Shown here: piece after piece, positions 18,105 through 27,000 of the stretch
How positions within the stretch are numbered: position 1 is the stretch's first letter
How the letters are laid out: each line of letters begins with the position of its first letter
Assembly: GCF_009827395.1 (NCBI RefSeq)
Contig: NZ_WTYX01000001.1
Span: 832,001 to 896,000, forward strand
DNA length: 64,000 nucleotides
Direction: 5' to 3'
Source: Pontixanthobacter aquaemixtae
Lineage (GTDB): Bacteria; Pseudomonadota; Alphaproteobacteria; Sphingomonadales; Sphingomonadaceae
Notes under the pieces: generated by a model
Database searches by the model: none
What the model saw: the letters and a program-made list of their open reading frames with translations, nothing else
What the model was told of the DNA's origin: nothing
Translations under genes and position numbers: made by a program

Positions 18105-19288
18105 TTCTTCGGCTCGCGCGGCATCTCGAGCATCCGTTCCGCGATGATATTGCGCTGAACTTCCTCGCTGCCACCGGCAATTGTCCAGGCGTAGGAGTTC
18201 ATGAAATCGGCCATCCAGTTTCCGGTGTTCAGATCACCGAAGGTGATCGCTTGGCGATATTGGCCAGAATAGCCATCGACCCTTACGCCCAAGTCAGCCC
18301 AGGCTCTGAGCGCTCGAGAATAGGCGTTTTTGACGATCGAAGCGTCGCCAATTCGTTCTTCGTCGTCCATCCGCTTTTGCAGGAACCTGTCAGCGAGCGC
18401 ACAAACCGCATCGACCTGCGTCGCAAGACGGCCCAAATCTCTCTGGATTCCGCAATCTTCGGACCGGCCACGCTTTTCAATAGTGTCCGCAAGGCGGAAC
18501 AGGTTTCCGCGCATCCGGTAGGCCAGTTCCATCAGCGTTAACCCGCGCTCCGATGCGAGCGTGGCTTGGGCAACGGCCCATCCTTGCCCCTCTTCACCCA
18601 CTCGCTCACTGACCGGGATTTCGACATTGTCGAGGAATATCTCGGCAAATTCCTCGTCGCCCTGGATTTGATGGATTGGCCGGACGCTGACGCCCGGTGT
18701 CTTCATGTCCAAGAGGAAATAAGTAAGCCCTGCCTGTTTGGGGCCGTCATCTGAAGTCCGGGTCAGCAACAGGCAGCGATCGGCGTATTGCGCCATTGTC
18801 GACCAGACTTTCTGGCCCTCAACAATATAGACATCGCCTTTTCTGGTGGCCTTGGTCCGTACCGCGGCGAGATCGGACCCGGCGTTGGGCTCTGAGAAGC
18901 CCTGACACCAGATCTCGCCTTCAAGAATGCCGGGGAGCAATCGATCCCTTTGGTCGTCATTGGCGCATTCATGGAGCGTGGCGAAGGCGTGATATGTCGA
19001 GACGAATGTTAACAGAAGGCGAGGGGCATCGGCCCGCGCCAGTTCTTCGTAGATAACTTTTTGCTCTGCCAGGCTACGGCCGCCTCCCGGCCATCCTGCG
19101 GGCCAATGCGGAATGCCATAACCGGCATCGACGAGCTTCCGGAACCACGCACGTTGCTGTTCAGCGAAAAGGGCGTGCGAGCTTGCACTTTCACGCCAGT
19201 CTTTTGGCGCATTTTGATCCAACCACTCCCGCAGTTGAGATCTCAGTTGTTCAAGCTCCTCGCTCATAGGAATCGTATTTCGGGCCAA
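18089..19288 (-). CDS. Acyl-CoA dehydrogenase, full-length subunit
   Basis: A 399-aa FAD-dependent acyl-CoA dehydrogenase. Visible motifs are WCQGFSEPNAGSDLAAVRT (FAD/substrate site), ATLASERGLTLME (candidate catalytic Glu in the G-helix position, as in isovaleryl-CoA-type enzymes) and the C-terminal TIAGGSEEVQRNIIAERML. The classical MCAD-position Glu is Gly here. It is 36 bp after the Rieske ferredoxin gene and overlaps the shorter paralogue downstream by 16 bp, so ferredoxin and both dehydrogenases form one operon. It likely desaturates a bulky acyl-CoA in complex with its neighbour. Confidence 0.93.
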   Translation of the reverse strand: MARNTIPMSEELEQLRSQLREWLDQNAPKDWRESASSHALFAEQQRAWFRKLVDAGYGIPHWPAGWPGGGRSLAEQKVIYEELARADAPRLLLTFVSTYHAFATLHECANDDQRDRLLPGILEGEIWCQGFSEPNAGSDLAAVRTKATRKGDVYIVEGQKVWSTMAQYADRCLLLTRTSDDGPKQAGLTYFLLDMKTPGVSVRPIHQIQGDEEFAEIFLDNVEIPVSERVGEEGQGWAVAQATLASERGLTLMELAYRMRGNLFRLADTIEKRGRSEDCGIQRDLGRLATQVDAVCALADRFLQKRMDDEERIGDASIVKNAYSRALRAWADLGVRVDGYSGQYRQAITFGDLNTGNWMADFMNSYAWTIAGGSEEVQRNIIAERMLEMPREPKNWTLS

Positions 19289-19324
19289 CCGTCAAACACT
19301 GCAAGCTGGCACTGACAATATCGA

Positions 19325-19648
19325 TCAGGCGATGCTCGACGCATCGAGCATTATCATTCCGGATTCAACCTTTACCGGGAATACCTCGATAGATTCTGTA
19401 GCCGGCGGATTGAGCGGTTCTCCACTCTTAAGATCAAATCTAGCTCCGTGTGCAGGGCATGCTATCCAACCACCCCGCATCACTCCCCCTTCCAAACATT
19501 GGAAAGCGTGTGAGCATTCGTTCTTAATAGCATGAAATTGATCATTAATATGGCAAATTAGAACCGAAACACCCCCGACTTCCTTTGCCACCGCTGTTCC
19601 GCTTTTGATCTCGCTCACGCGGCACAGTTTAACCCAGTTTTCTTCCAT
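19325..19648 (-). CDS. Rieske-type [2Fe-2S] ferredoxin
   Basis: A 107-aa soluble Rieske ferredoxin. Ligands are Cys45-x-His47 (CSHAF) and Cys64-x2-His67 (CPAHG), with the usual GEPLNPPATESIEVFPVKVE C-terminal beta strands. It is the probable electron donor for the Rieske oxygenase at 5114, 13 kb away in the same island. No ferredoxin reductase gene was found in the window. It is the first gene of the minus-strand operon leading into the two acyl-CoA dehydrogenases and is divergent from the E2 gene. The local sequence is somewhat more AT-rich than its neighbours. Confidence 0.92.
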   Translation of the reverse strand: MEENWVKLCRVSEIKSGTAVAKEVGGVSVLICHINDQFHAIKNECSHAFQCLEGGVMRGGWIACPAHGARFDLKSGEPLNPPATESIEVFPVKVESGMIMLDASSIA

Positions 19649-19798
19649 TTTGATCTTGTTTCCTGGTCAATTGTTCCATCGGTCCGGCGATGAATTGAAG
19701 GTCCGCAAAGCATAGCAACCAACATTTGCCTAAACCCTGTATCAACCCTGCAATACCTCTTCCAGCCGATCTTCGGCAGAACATAGTCGGAATGTTTC

Positions 19799-20908
19799 AT
19801 GTCAAATGCAAATGCGCCAGCAGCTTCACCATCTGCCAGAAAACTTGCTGAAGAAAAGGGCATCGATCTTGCCTCGATCTCCGGTACCGGGCCGGCAGGC
19901 AAAATTACCAAAGCAGATGTCGAGAACGCGCCTGCAGGTACGCCGCAGCCTTCTCCAGACACATCCGCGCCCGCAGATGAAGCACCGGCACCGGATGATG
20001 CAATCGCGGCGTCGCCGCTTGCCAAGCGGATCGCAGCGCAGAAAGGGCTGGATCTGTCCACCATCAAGGGTTCCGGTCCGGGCGGGCGCATCGTCAAAGC
20101 CGATGTCGAAAATGCAGAGCCGGGTGGGTCCGGCGGGGCTGCTCCGTCGTCATCTCCGGCAAATTCGGCCGCTCCAGACACCAAAAGCCCGTCCGCGATG
20201 CCGATGGACGGCTTGGAAGCCCCCTTTGAAGTGCAAGCGCTCAATGGCGTGCGCAAGGTTATTGCACGCCGGCTGACCGAGGCAAAGCAGACTATCCCGC
20301 ACATTTACTTGTCAGTCGATGTCCATTTGGATGCGCTGCTTACTCTGCGCGGTGAGCTCAACGCTTCGCTCGAGGCTGACGGAGTCAAGCTCTCGGTCAA
20401 CGATTTGCTGATCAAGGCGCTGGCGAGGGCGCTGATGCGCGTTCCCGCCTGTAACGTCAGCTTTCAGGGCGACGATATGCATCGCTACTCCCGCGCGGAC
20501 ATATCGGTAGCGGTCGCGGCCCCTTCTGGCTTGATTACCCCGATCATTCGCAACGCGGATGGCAAGGGTGTTTCCGAAATATCTAGCGAAATGAAAGGGT
20601 TGGCTGCTAAGGCGCGCGACGGGAAGCTGCAGGCACATGAATTTCAGGGCGGAACCGCATCGCTTTCCAATTTGGGAATGTTCGGCATCAAGCATTTCGA
20701 CGCGGTTATTAATCCGCCGCAGGGGATGATCCTTGCTGTCGGGGCGGGCGAACAGCGGCCCTATATTGTCGAAAATTCCGTCCAGCAGGCGACTGTGATG
20801 AGCGTAACGGGCAGTTTCGACCACCGTGCCATCGATGGTGCTGACGGGGCGCAGCTCATGCAAGCATTCAAGGATTTGGTCGAAAAGCCGATGGGTCTGC
20901 TGGCTTAG
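19799..20908 (+). CDS. 2-oxoacid dehydrogenase E2 acyltransferase lacking a lipoyl domain, with two peripheral-subunit-binding domains
   Basis: A 369-aa dihydrolipoamide acyltransferase. From the N-terminus: a first subunit-binding domain (about 8-45, [14 protein letters not shown]...[10 protein letters not shown]), a Pro/Ala-rich linker, a second one (about 65-105, [15 protein letters not shown]...[10 protein letters not shown]), a second linker, then the catalytic CoA-acyltransferase domain (about 145-369) with the active-site motif DHRAIDG near the C-terminus. The N-terminal lipoyl domain present in ordinary E2 proteins is absent. The ATG at 19799 has no in-frame upstream coding that could supply it. 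The stand-alone lipoyl domain at 10244 probably replaces it. Confidence 0.94.
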   Translation: MSNANAPAASPSARKLAEEKGIDLASISGTGPAGKITKADVENAPAGTPQPSPDTSAPADEAPAPDDAIAASPLAKRIAAQKGLDLSTIKGSGPGGRIVKADVENAEPGGSGGAAPSSSPANSAAPDTKSPSAMPMDGLEAPFEVQALNGVRKVIARRLTEAKQTIPHIYLSVDVHLDALLTLRGELNASLEADGVKLSVNDLLIKALARALMRVPACNVSFQGDDMHRYSRADISVAVAAPSGLITPIIRNADGKGVSEISSEMKGLAAKARDGKLQAHEFQGGTASLSNLGMFGIKHFDAVINPPQGMILAVGAGEQRPYIVENSVQQATVMSVTGSFDHRAIDGADGAQLMQAFKDLVEKPMGLLA

Positions 20909-21373
20909 GCAATGTTGAGGCGCGCCGTTTGCGAGCCTTTGCGAAAGCGCTGGTAAGGGACATATCCGATTTTCCGGCCGTTCTGCGCAATTCACTGCAG
21001 GTTGCGCCCGGCTTGCCGAGGAAAGGCCAGCGTATCAGGGCGGCTCACACTTTCGCTCCCGAATTCACAAAGTTCAATATAAACAGTTGATTATGCAAAT
21101 TATAGGCGCGCCTGAACGGCTTTCAACTCGCGCAAAATTCCGCCATTAACCGGACCTCGGAAGAATTTTCACCATTGGTTGAAAATTTCGTGCGCGAGCG
21201 TTTCTGCGCAATTTTTACATGGGTTTACAAGGATTCCGCTACGGAATTTCTGGATGTTACATTTGTATACATTGCTGAAGCATGCGTTAACCGTTGTAAA
21301 CTGCGGTTTCTCTAAGGAAAAATCGCCCCTCCTGCTAACGGCTTGATAACCTTTTTGCTCCATAAAACGGGGC
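20909..21373 (+). other. Intergenic region upstream of the DUF11 surface-protein operon
   Basis: No coding region was recognised in these 465 bases. The right half is clearly AT-rich and carries small inverted repeats: TTTTCACC/GGTTGAAAA around 21167-21186 and GGATTCCG/CGGAATTT around 21231-21249. This suggests promoter and regulatory sequence for the operon beginning at 21374. I could not pick a convincing -35/-10 pair. Confidence 0.5.
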
Positions 21374-22351
21374 ATGAAAAACGCACAGAAAATATATTCC
21401 GTTGTCGCGGCAGCTGCATTTGCGCCGCTATTTGCCACGCCGGCGCTGGCCGATGGTGTGGCGGCTGGCACGCTGATCGAGAACACCGCGACCGCGACTT
21501 ACGACATAGGTGACGGGCCCGAGACGATTGACTCGAACACCGTCGTGCTTCGCGTGGACGAGCTGATCGACGTTGCGGTGACTTCGCTGAATGCGGGTCC
21601 GATCGCGACCGATTCAGGCACAGCGGTTTTGACCTATTCGGTTACCAACACCGGTAACGGTCCGGAAGCGTATACGCTGACGGCCAATCCTGCGGTTGCG
21701 GGTAACGATTTCGATCCGACGGTTGATGGCATCGCTATCGATACCAACGGAAATGGCGTTTATGATCCGGGCGTTGATGAAATTCTGACATCGCCCGAAA
21801 CAACAGCAATTCTCGATCCCGATGAAGAGCTGACGGTTTTTGTCCTCCTTTCTGTGCCCGCAGGCACCAATGACGAGGATGAAGCGCAAGTCGAACTGCT
21901 CGCAGAAGCAGTAACCGGCACAGGCGCACCCGGAACAACTTTCCCTGGTGAAGGCGTCGATGGCGGCGATGCGATTGTCGGCGTTAACGGCGCTGACGAT
22001 ACCGCGCTTGGTTCGATCATCGTCGGCATTGCTACTGTTGATCTGTTCAAATCGGCAGTTGTGGTCGATCCGTTTGGCGGCACGAGTGTCGTACCCGGGT
22101 CCATCATTACTTACACGATCCGTGCGGATGTGACCGGCAGCGGTACGGTTAGCGATCTGGTGATCACTGACATCATCCCGGACGACACAACTTACGAAGC
22201 TGGAACTCTCACGCTCGACACAGCCGCGCTCACCGACGCTGCTGATGCGGACGCGGGTGAAGCGTCTGACGCGGCCGGAATTTCGGTCGATCTGGGCGAA
22301 GTAGCTGGCGGAACTTCGCACTCCATCACCTTTGACGTGTCTGTCGACTAA
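21374..22351 (+). CDS. Exported DUF11-type repeat protein (first gene of surface locus)
   Basis: A 325-aa secreted protein with a Sec signal peptide (1-26, cleavage after ATPALA). The mature part has an N-terminal beta-sandwich segment opening with GTLIENTATATYD, an acidic Asp/Asn-Gly loop at about 123-135 (DTNGNGVYDPGVD) that looks able to bind calcium, and a C-terminal DUF11-like domain from about residue 219 (VDLFKSAVVVDPFGG, VPGSIITYTIRADV). It is very acidic and poor in Lys and Arg, like extracellular adhesive or sheath proteins. The same two-part architecture recurs at 22917. No function is known to me. It is followed by the next gene after 14 bp. Confidence 0.85.
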   Translation: MKNAQKIYSVVAAAAFAPLFATPALADGVAAGTLIENTATATYDIGDGPETIDSNTVVLRVDELIDVAVTSLNAGPIATDSGTAVLTYSVTNTGNGPEAYTLTANPAVAGNDFDPTVDGIAIDTNGNGVYDPGVDEILTSPETTAILDPDEELTVFVLLSVPAGTNDEDEAQVELLAEAVTGTGAPGTTFPGEGVDGGDAIVGVNGADDTALGSIIVGIATVDLFKSAVVVDPFGGTSVVPGSIITYTIRADVTGSGTVSDLVITDIIPDDTTYEAGTLTLDTAALTDAADADAGEASDAAGISVDLGEVAGGTSHSITFDVSVD

Positions 22352-22365
22352 CGAGGACTAAGACG

Positions 22366-22845
22366 ATGAATACAGGTCGCATTTTTGGATTTTTTGCAGC
22401 GCTTGCGGCGCTTGTTTCCACACCTGCCATGGCGCAGCGTGAACAAGCGGTCGAACTCAGCGGCGACGTAATGGTCGTAAAGACCGTCACCGAAGAAGGT
22501 GCGGAGCCGCGCGAGGAGCTGGTGAAGCCGGATCTGGTTGTACCAGGCGATCGGTTGGTTTTCCGGACGAACTACCGGAATACCAGCGCAGATCTGGTCG
22601 AGAACTTCGTCGTCACCAATCCGCTGCACTCAGCAGTCGCACTGGCGCCCGATACACCGAGCAGCCAGCAAGTTTCGGTCGATGGTGGAAACACTTTCGG
22701 CACTTTGTCCGAACTGACGGTCACCGAGGAGGACGGCACCAGCCGCCCGGCGATGGCTTACGATGTGACGCATCTTCGCTGGGTTCTGTCCAGCCTTGAA
22801 CCAGGCGCGTCCGGACAAATCAGTTTTTACGCAATCGTCCGTTGA
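22366..22845 (+). CDS. Small exported DUF11-related protein
   Basis: A 159-aa protein with a signal peptide (about 1-23, ending TPAMA before QREQ). The mature protein is a single beta-rich domain: VMVVKTVTEEGAEPREEL, PGDRLVFRTNYRNTSADLVENFVVTNPL and a C-terminal LEPGASGQISFYAIVR. The pattern of a conserved Gly-Asp turn, a strand ending Y-x-N and late strands of a fading Ig-like fold matches a lone DUF11 unit. It sits between two larger relatives in the same operon, 14 bp after the first, so it may be a minor or tip subunit. Function unknown. Confidence 0.82.
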   Translation: MNTGRIFGFFAALAALVSTPAMAQREQAVELSGDVMVVKTVTEEGAEPREELVKPDLVVPGDRLVFRTNYRNTSADLVENFVVTNPLHSAVALAPDTPSSQQVSVDGGNTFGTLSELTVTEEDGTSRPAMAYDVTHLRWVLSSLEPGASGQISFYAIVR

Positions 22846-22858
22846 GAAGCGGAAGGTA

Positions 22859-22896
22859 ACTGCCTCGTCCCGTGGGCAGTCGGGGAAGCACGGGAC
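22859..22896 (+). other. Two mutually exclusive stem-loops in the leader of the third surface-locus gene
   Basis: In the 71-bp gap before the gene at 22917, ACTGCC (22859-22864) can pair with GGCAGT (22875-22880), and GTCCCGT (22867-22873) with ACGGGAC (22890-22896). The two helices interlock, so only one can form simply. An AGAAGGA ribosome-binding site follows at 22902-22908. This may set the relative amounts of operon products by mRNA processing or attenuation; it is a by-eye fold only. Confidence 0.35.
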
Positions 22897-22916
22897 AACT
22901 TAGAAGGACCAACACA

Positions 22917-24011
22917 ATGAAACGCACAAAGCAATTGCTCGGAGCGGTGAGTGGCGTAGCCCTTATTGCGATGAGCACGACGCCGGCCCTGGCTGCCGGC
23001 ACGACGGCTGGTAGCTCGATTACCAATACCGTCGAAGTCGACTATCAAGTCGGCGGTTTCGATCAAACCACCGAAACCGCAACCGATACATTCACCGTCG
23101 ACCGGAAGATCGACCTGACTGTTGTCGAAACCGGCTTTATCGGTCGTACTTCTGTCTCACCAAACCAGACACGGGCTGTGATCGCTTTCGACGTCACCAA
23201 CCTGTCAAACGACACGGTTGACCTTGCCCTGACCGCTACACCGGCGGCTGGCAACGACTTCACGCTGTCAAACATCATCATTTTCGTCGACGCTGACAGC
23301 GATGGCGAATATGACGTGGGCGAAGAAGTAACCTATCTCGATGAAGTCGTCGCTGACGGCGTTACCGAGGTTCTGGTTGCTGCTGACATCCCTGTTACCG
23401 CAACGGCTGGTCAAACCGCAGACATCGTTCTGACGGCGCAAGCACATGAAGCTGGCGGCGTTGGCAGCCTTGGCACTATCTATGATGCCGCAAACACTTC
23501 GGACGATACCGAAGCCAACACGGAAGACGGTACTGTTAACCCAGCCAACGTCGATACGGTTCTGGCTGACGGCGCGGGTGATACCGATGCTGCTGAAGAC
23601 GGCGCATTCTCTGACACTGACGGCTATGTCGTTGCTGCAGCAGATGTTACTGTCACCAAGCAGAGCACGATCATCAGCGATCCGATCAACGGCACAAGCA
23701 ACCCGAAAGCGATTCCGGGTGCGGTTGTTGAATATTGTATCGCCGTAGCGAACGGTTCGGGTGCAGCAACGGCGACTGCCGTGACTGTTTCGGATACGCT
23801 TCCTGTCGATCTCGAAATCGACGACGCATTCGGCGTTTTCGTTGACGGTACTGTCGACGGAACGGGTGCATGTAACGCTGACGGTGTTGATAACGCCAAC
23901 AGCAACTTCACCGACAACGCACTTGGCACGCCGGACGAAGTGAACGGTACTCTCAGCGATATCGCTGCAGGCGTTACCCGTACGCTTTATTTCCGCGCGA
24001 CCATCAACTGA
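22917..24011 (+). CDS. Exported DUF11-type repeat protein with calcium-loop-like motif
   Basis: A 364-aa secreted protein. I start it at the ATG at 22917, preceded by AGAAGGA, rather than 15 codons upstream. The signal peptide is about 1-26 (TTPALA). The mature N-terminus (GTTAGSSITNTVEVDYQ) parallels the gene at 21374. A DADSDGEYDVGEE loop at about 125-136 resembles EF-hand-like Asp clusters. The C-terminal DUF11 domain starts near residue 248 (VTKQSTIISDPINGTSNPKA) and has a cysteine pair, Cys274 and Cys319, also found in the protein at 29150. Acidic and probably a surface structural subunit; function not known. Confidence 0.85.
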   Translation: MKRTKQLLGAVSGVALIAMSTTPALAAGTTAGSSITNTVEVDYQVGGFDQTTETATDTFTVDRKIDLTVVETGFIGRTSVSPNQTRAVIAFDVTNLSNDTVDLALTATPAAGNDFTLSNIIIFVDADSDGEYDVGEEVTYLDEVVADGVTEVLVAADIPVTATAGQTADIVLTAQAHEAGGVGSLGTIYDAANTSDDTEANTEDGTVNPANVDTVLADGAGDTDAAEDGAFSDTDGYVVAAADVTVTKQSTIISDPINGTSNPKAIPGAVVEYCIAVANGSGAATATAVTVSDTLPVDLEIDDAFGVFVDGTVDGTGACNADGVDNANSNFTDNALGTPDEVNGTLSDIAAGVTRTLYFRATIN

Positions 24012-24041
24012 TCCCACTTTTGATTAGTTGAGTTTACGCAA

Positions 24042-27000
24042 GTGCGTTTCACTTCTTCTATACGCGACATTGCAGCGGCACTCCTTGTAGTGCTGCTGCA
24101 ATTAGTCGTGCTTGGAGGGGTGGCGCACGCGCAAACCATTACCAATGTTGCCCAGGCAGACTGGACCGACCCGACCGGACCGCGCACGACGCTTTCCAAC
24201 CCGGTTGATCTGGAAGTTTCCGAGCTGCCGGTCACGATTACTACATACCAACCGACCCCTGGATCGGGCACGGTTATTACTTTCCAACCGTCTTCTTGCG
24301 GGTCGCAGTCCGCGCAAACCGGCGGTGGTGGGTCAACCAGTGCAGCGGTTTTGCCCTCGGATGAGATCCGGGTTGGCCAAAATCTGTATTTTCAGGTCAA
24401 TATTCCCTCTGCAAACGTCGATTCTGGGGCCGTTGACAGCCTGGAAGCGCAGATCAAGACGAGCACCGGCGACACAGAGACCATTATTATCTACGAAACG
24501 GGCCCCGATACGGGCGTATTCGTGGGTGAAATTCCAACGATTGGCATCCCTCCTGCGGTTGTTTCCGGAGATTGTCGCCTGAGCCTGGTCGATGGCGCGA
24601 CGATCGATATCGGCATTACCCGCGTTGGCGGAACCGATATTGTTATTTCGACTTCGGTCACGGTATTGGCCGATCCGTTCGGCGTTGTCTTTGACAGCGA
24701 AACCGGAGAGCCGGTTACCGGCGCCATCGTTACGCTTGTTGACGCGACCACTGGCCTGCCAGCAACCGTGTTTGCCGAAGACGGCACAACCCCTTGGCCT
24801 TCCACGGTTATTGCGGGACAGCCGATCACCGATGGCAATGGCAATGTCTATCCGATGGGGCCGGGCGAATACTGGTTCCCGCTGACTGCACTCGGCGATT
24901 ATCGCCTCGAAGTGCAACCGCCGGCGCCTTATACCGCGCCATCCGAAGCGACACCCGAAGAGCTCGCGACGCTAGAGCGCCCGGGCGGCGGCCAGTTTGT
25001 CATCAATGACGGATCCTACGGCGGTATCTTCTCGCTGGTCGATCCGACACCAGTGCAAATCGACATTCCGCTTGATCGGCCCGCGATCGCTGTTGACCTT
25101 ACCAAAACCGCCTCGCGCGATCGCGTGCAGCCCGGTGATGTGGTGTTCTACACCGTCACCGCGCGCAATTCGGATCCGAGCCGCGTCCGGCGCGATGTTA
25201 CGCTTGTCGATACGCCTTCTTCGTGGCTGCGGCTGCGGCAGGATTCGATCCGTCTCAATGGTGCTCCTGCGCCCGATGCAGTCGATGTGACCGCTGACGG
25301 ACGCCAGCTTACCGTGCGCGTGGGCGATCTTGCCGGCGGTGCGCAGGCACGCCTGACCTATGCCATGGTGGTGCGCGCAGATGCGCCTCCGGGCCAAGCC
25401 GAGAACCGCGTAGTCGCGACCGATGTTCGCGGGCGCACTTCGACTGCCAATGCCGTGATCGACATCGAACGCGACACGATTGCCGGCCGCATGACATTGA
25501 TCGGGCGGATTACCGCCGGAACTTGCGACATTCGCGACCCTCGCGTTGGTATTCCCGGCGTGCGTGTGATGCTGCAGGACGGCAGCTTTGCGATCACCGA
25601 CGCAGATGGCCGCTATCACTTTGAAGGCCTGGTACCGGGTACCCACGTGGTGCAGGCGGCAGAAAACACTCTGCCCGAAGGCGGCGAATTCATCGATTGC
25701 TATCGCTCCTCGCGCAGCGCGGGCAGCACTACATCGCGCTTTGTCATCGGGCAGGGCGGTTCGCTGCTGGTTGCAGATTTCCATGCTGTGGTTCCCGAAG
25801 GTTCGCTGAAGCCTGTCGTCGAAGACGCCACTGCGGGCACACCCGAAGCGGGCATCGTTGAAGGTGCTGCGGATCGCGTTGGCGGTGAAGCACCGCAGGC
25901 AAAACCTGTCGTGTCCCAGGCCGAGAAAGAAGCGATTGGCGACGTCAATTGGCTTGCGCTGGGTGACGGCGAGGACGGCTGGCTGTTCCCTGACGCCGAT
26001 CACAACCCGCGTGTCCCGTCCATTCGCGTGGCTATCCGCCACCGTAAGGGCCAGAGCGCGGAACTGTTTGTCGATGGCGAGCCTGCGAGCAAACTGACAT
26101 TCGAAGGCATCCGCACGGCTTCTGACGGCCATTATGCGGTCAGCCTGTGGCGCGGTGTACAGCTGGAAGGCGAAAAAACCGTCCTGACCGCAAACATCAT
26201 GAATTCGCTTGGCGGCGTTTCCAAAGAAATCTCCCGTGATGTGTATTTCACTTCGCAGGCCGACAAGGTTGAGTTGGTCAAAGACCAGTCGCAACTGGTT
26301 GCTGACGGCGTTACCCGCCCGGTGGTTGCGGTGCGCGTCACCGATCGCCATGGTCGCCCTGTACGCGGCGGTATCTCTGGCGAGTTCACCGTAAACGCGC
26401 CGTATCAAAGCGCTTCGCAAATCGAACAGCAACAATTGCTGCAACTCACCGGCGGCAGCGGCAGCACTGCGCGCTGGACCGTTGAAGGTACAGACGGCAT
26501 TGCCCTGATCGAGCTTGCGCCAACCATGATCAGCGGATCGGTCCGCCTCGACTTCCGCTTTGCCGATGGTGAAATCACCCGCGAACAGGAACTAGAAACC
26601 TGGATCGAACCGGGCGATGTTGAATGGACCGTTGTCGGTTTGGCCGAAGGTTCGATCGGCGCCCGCACGGTTGCTGACAATATGGAACGTGCCGGTAACT
26701 TCGACAGCGATCTGGGAGACAAGGCGCGCGTAGCATTCTATGCCAAGGGCCGGGTACTGGGTAAGTATCTGCTGACGCTGGCCTATGACAGCGCCAAGCA
26801 GCCCGATGACCAGCGTCTTCTGGGCACGCTTGACCCCAATGCTTACTACACCGTGTTCGCTGACGGCTCGAGCCGCCGTTTCGACGCGGCATCGCGCGAA
26901 AAGCTCTATGTCCGCATCGAAACCGCGACATTCTATGCGCTGTATGGTGATTTCCAGACCGGCTTCGACCAGACCCAGCTGGCCCGCTACAACCGCACTG

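Noticed and set aside
2316-20908. Firm assignment of the island to steroid or bile-acid degradation
   Set aside because: The gene families fit, but typical marker enzymes (KshA-specific motifs, ring-cleavage HsaC type, CoA ligases) were not found, so the substrate is left open.
21287-21301. CtrA-like site TTAACCGTTGTAAAC upstream of the DUF11 operon
   Set aside because: Only one half matches the TTAA-N7-TTAA consensus; too weak to list.
24972-26444. 490-codon antisense frame in the barrel gene
   Set aside because: Same reason; no ribosome-binding site or family match.
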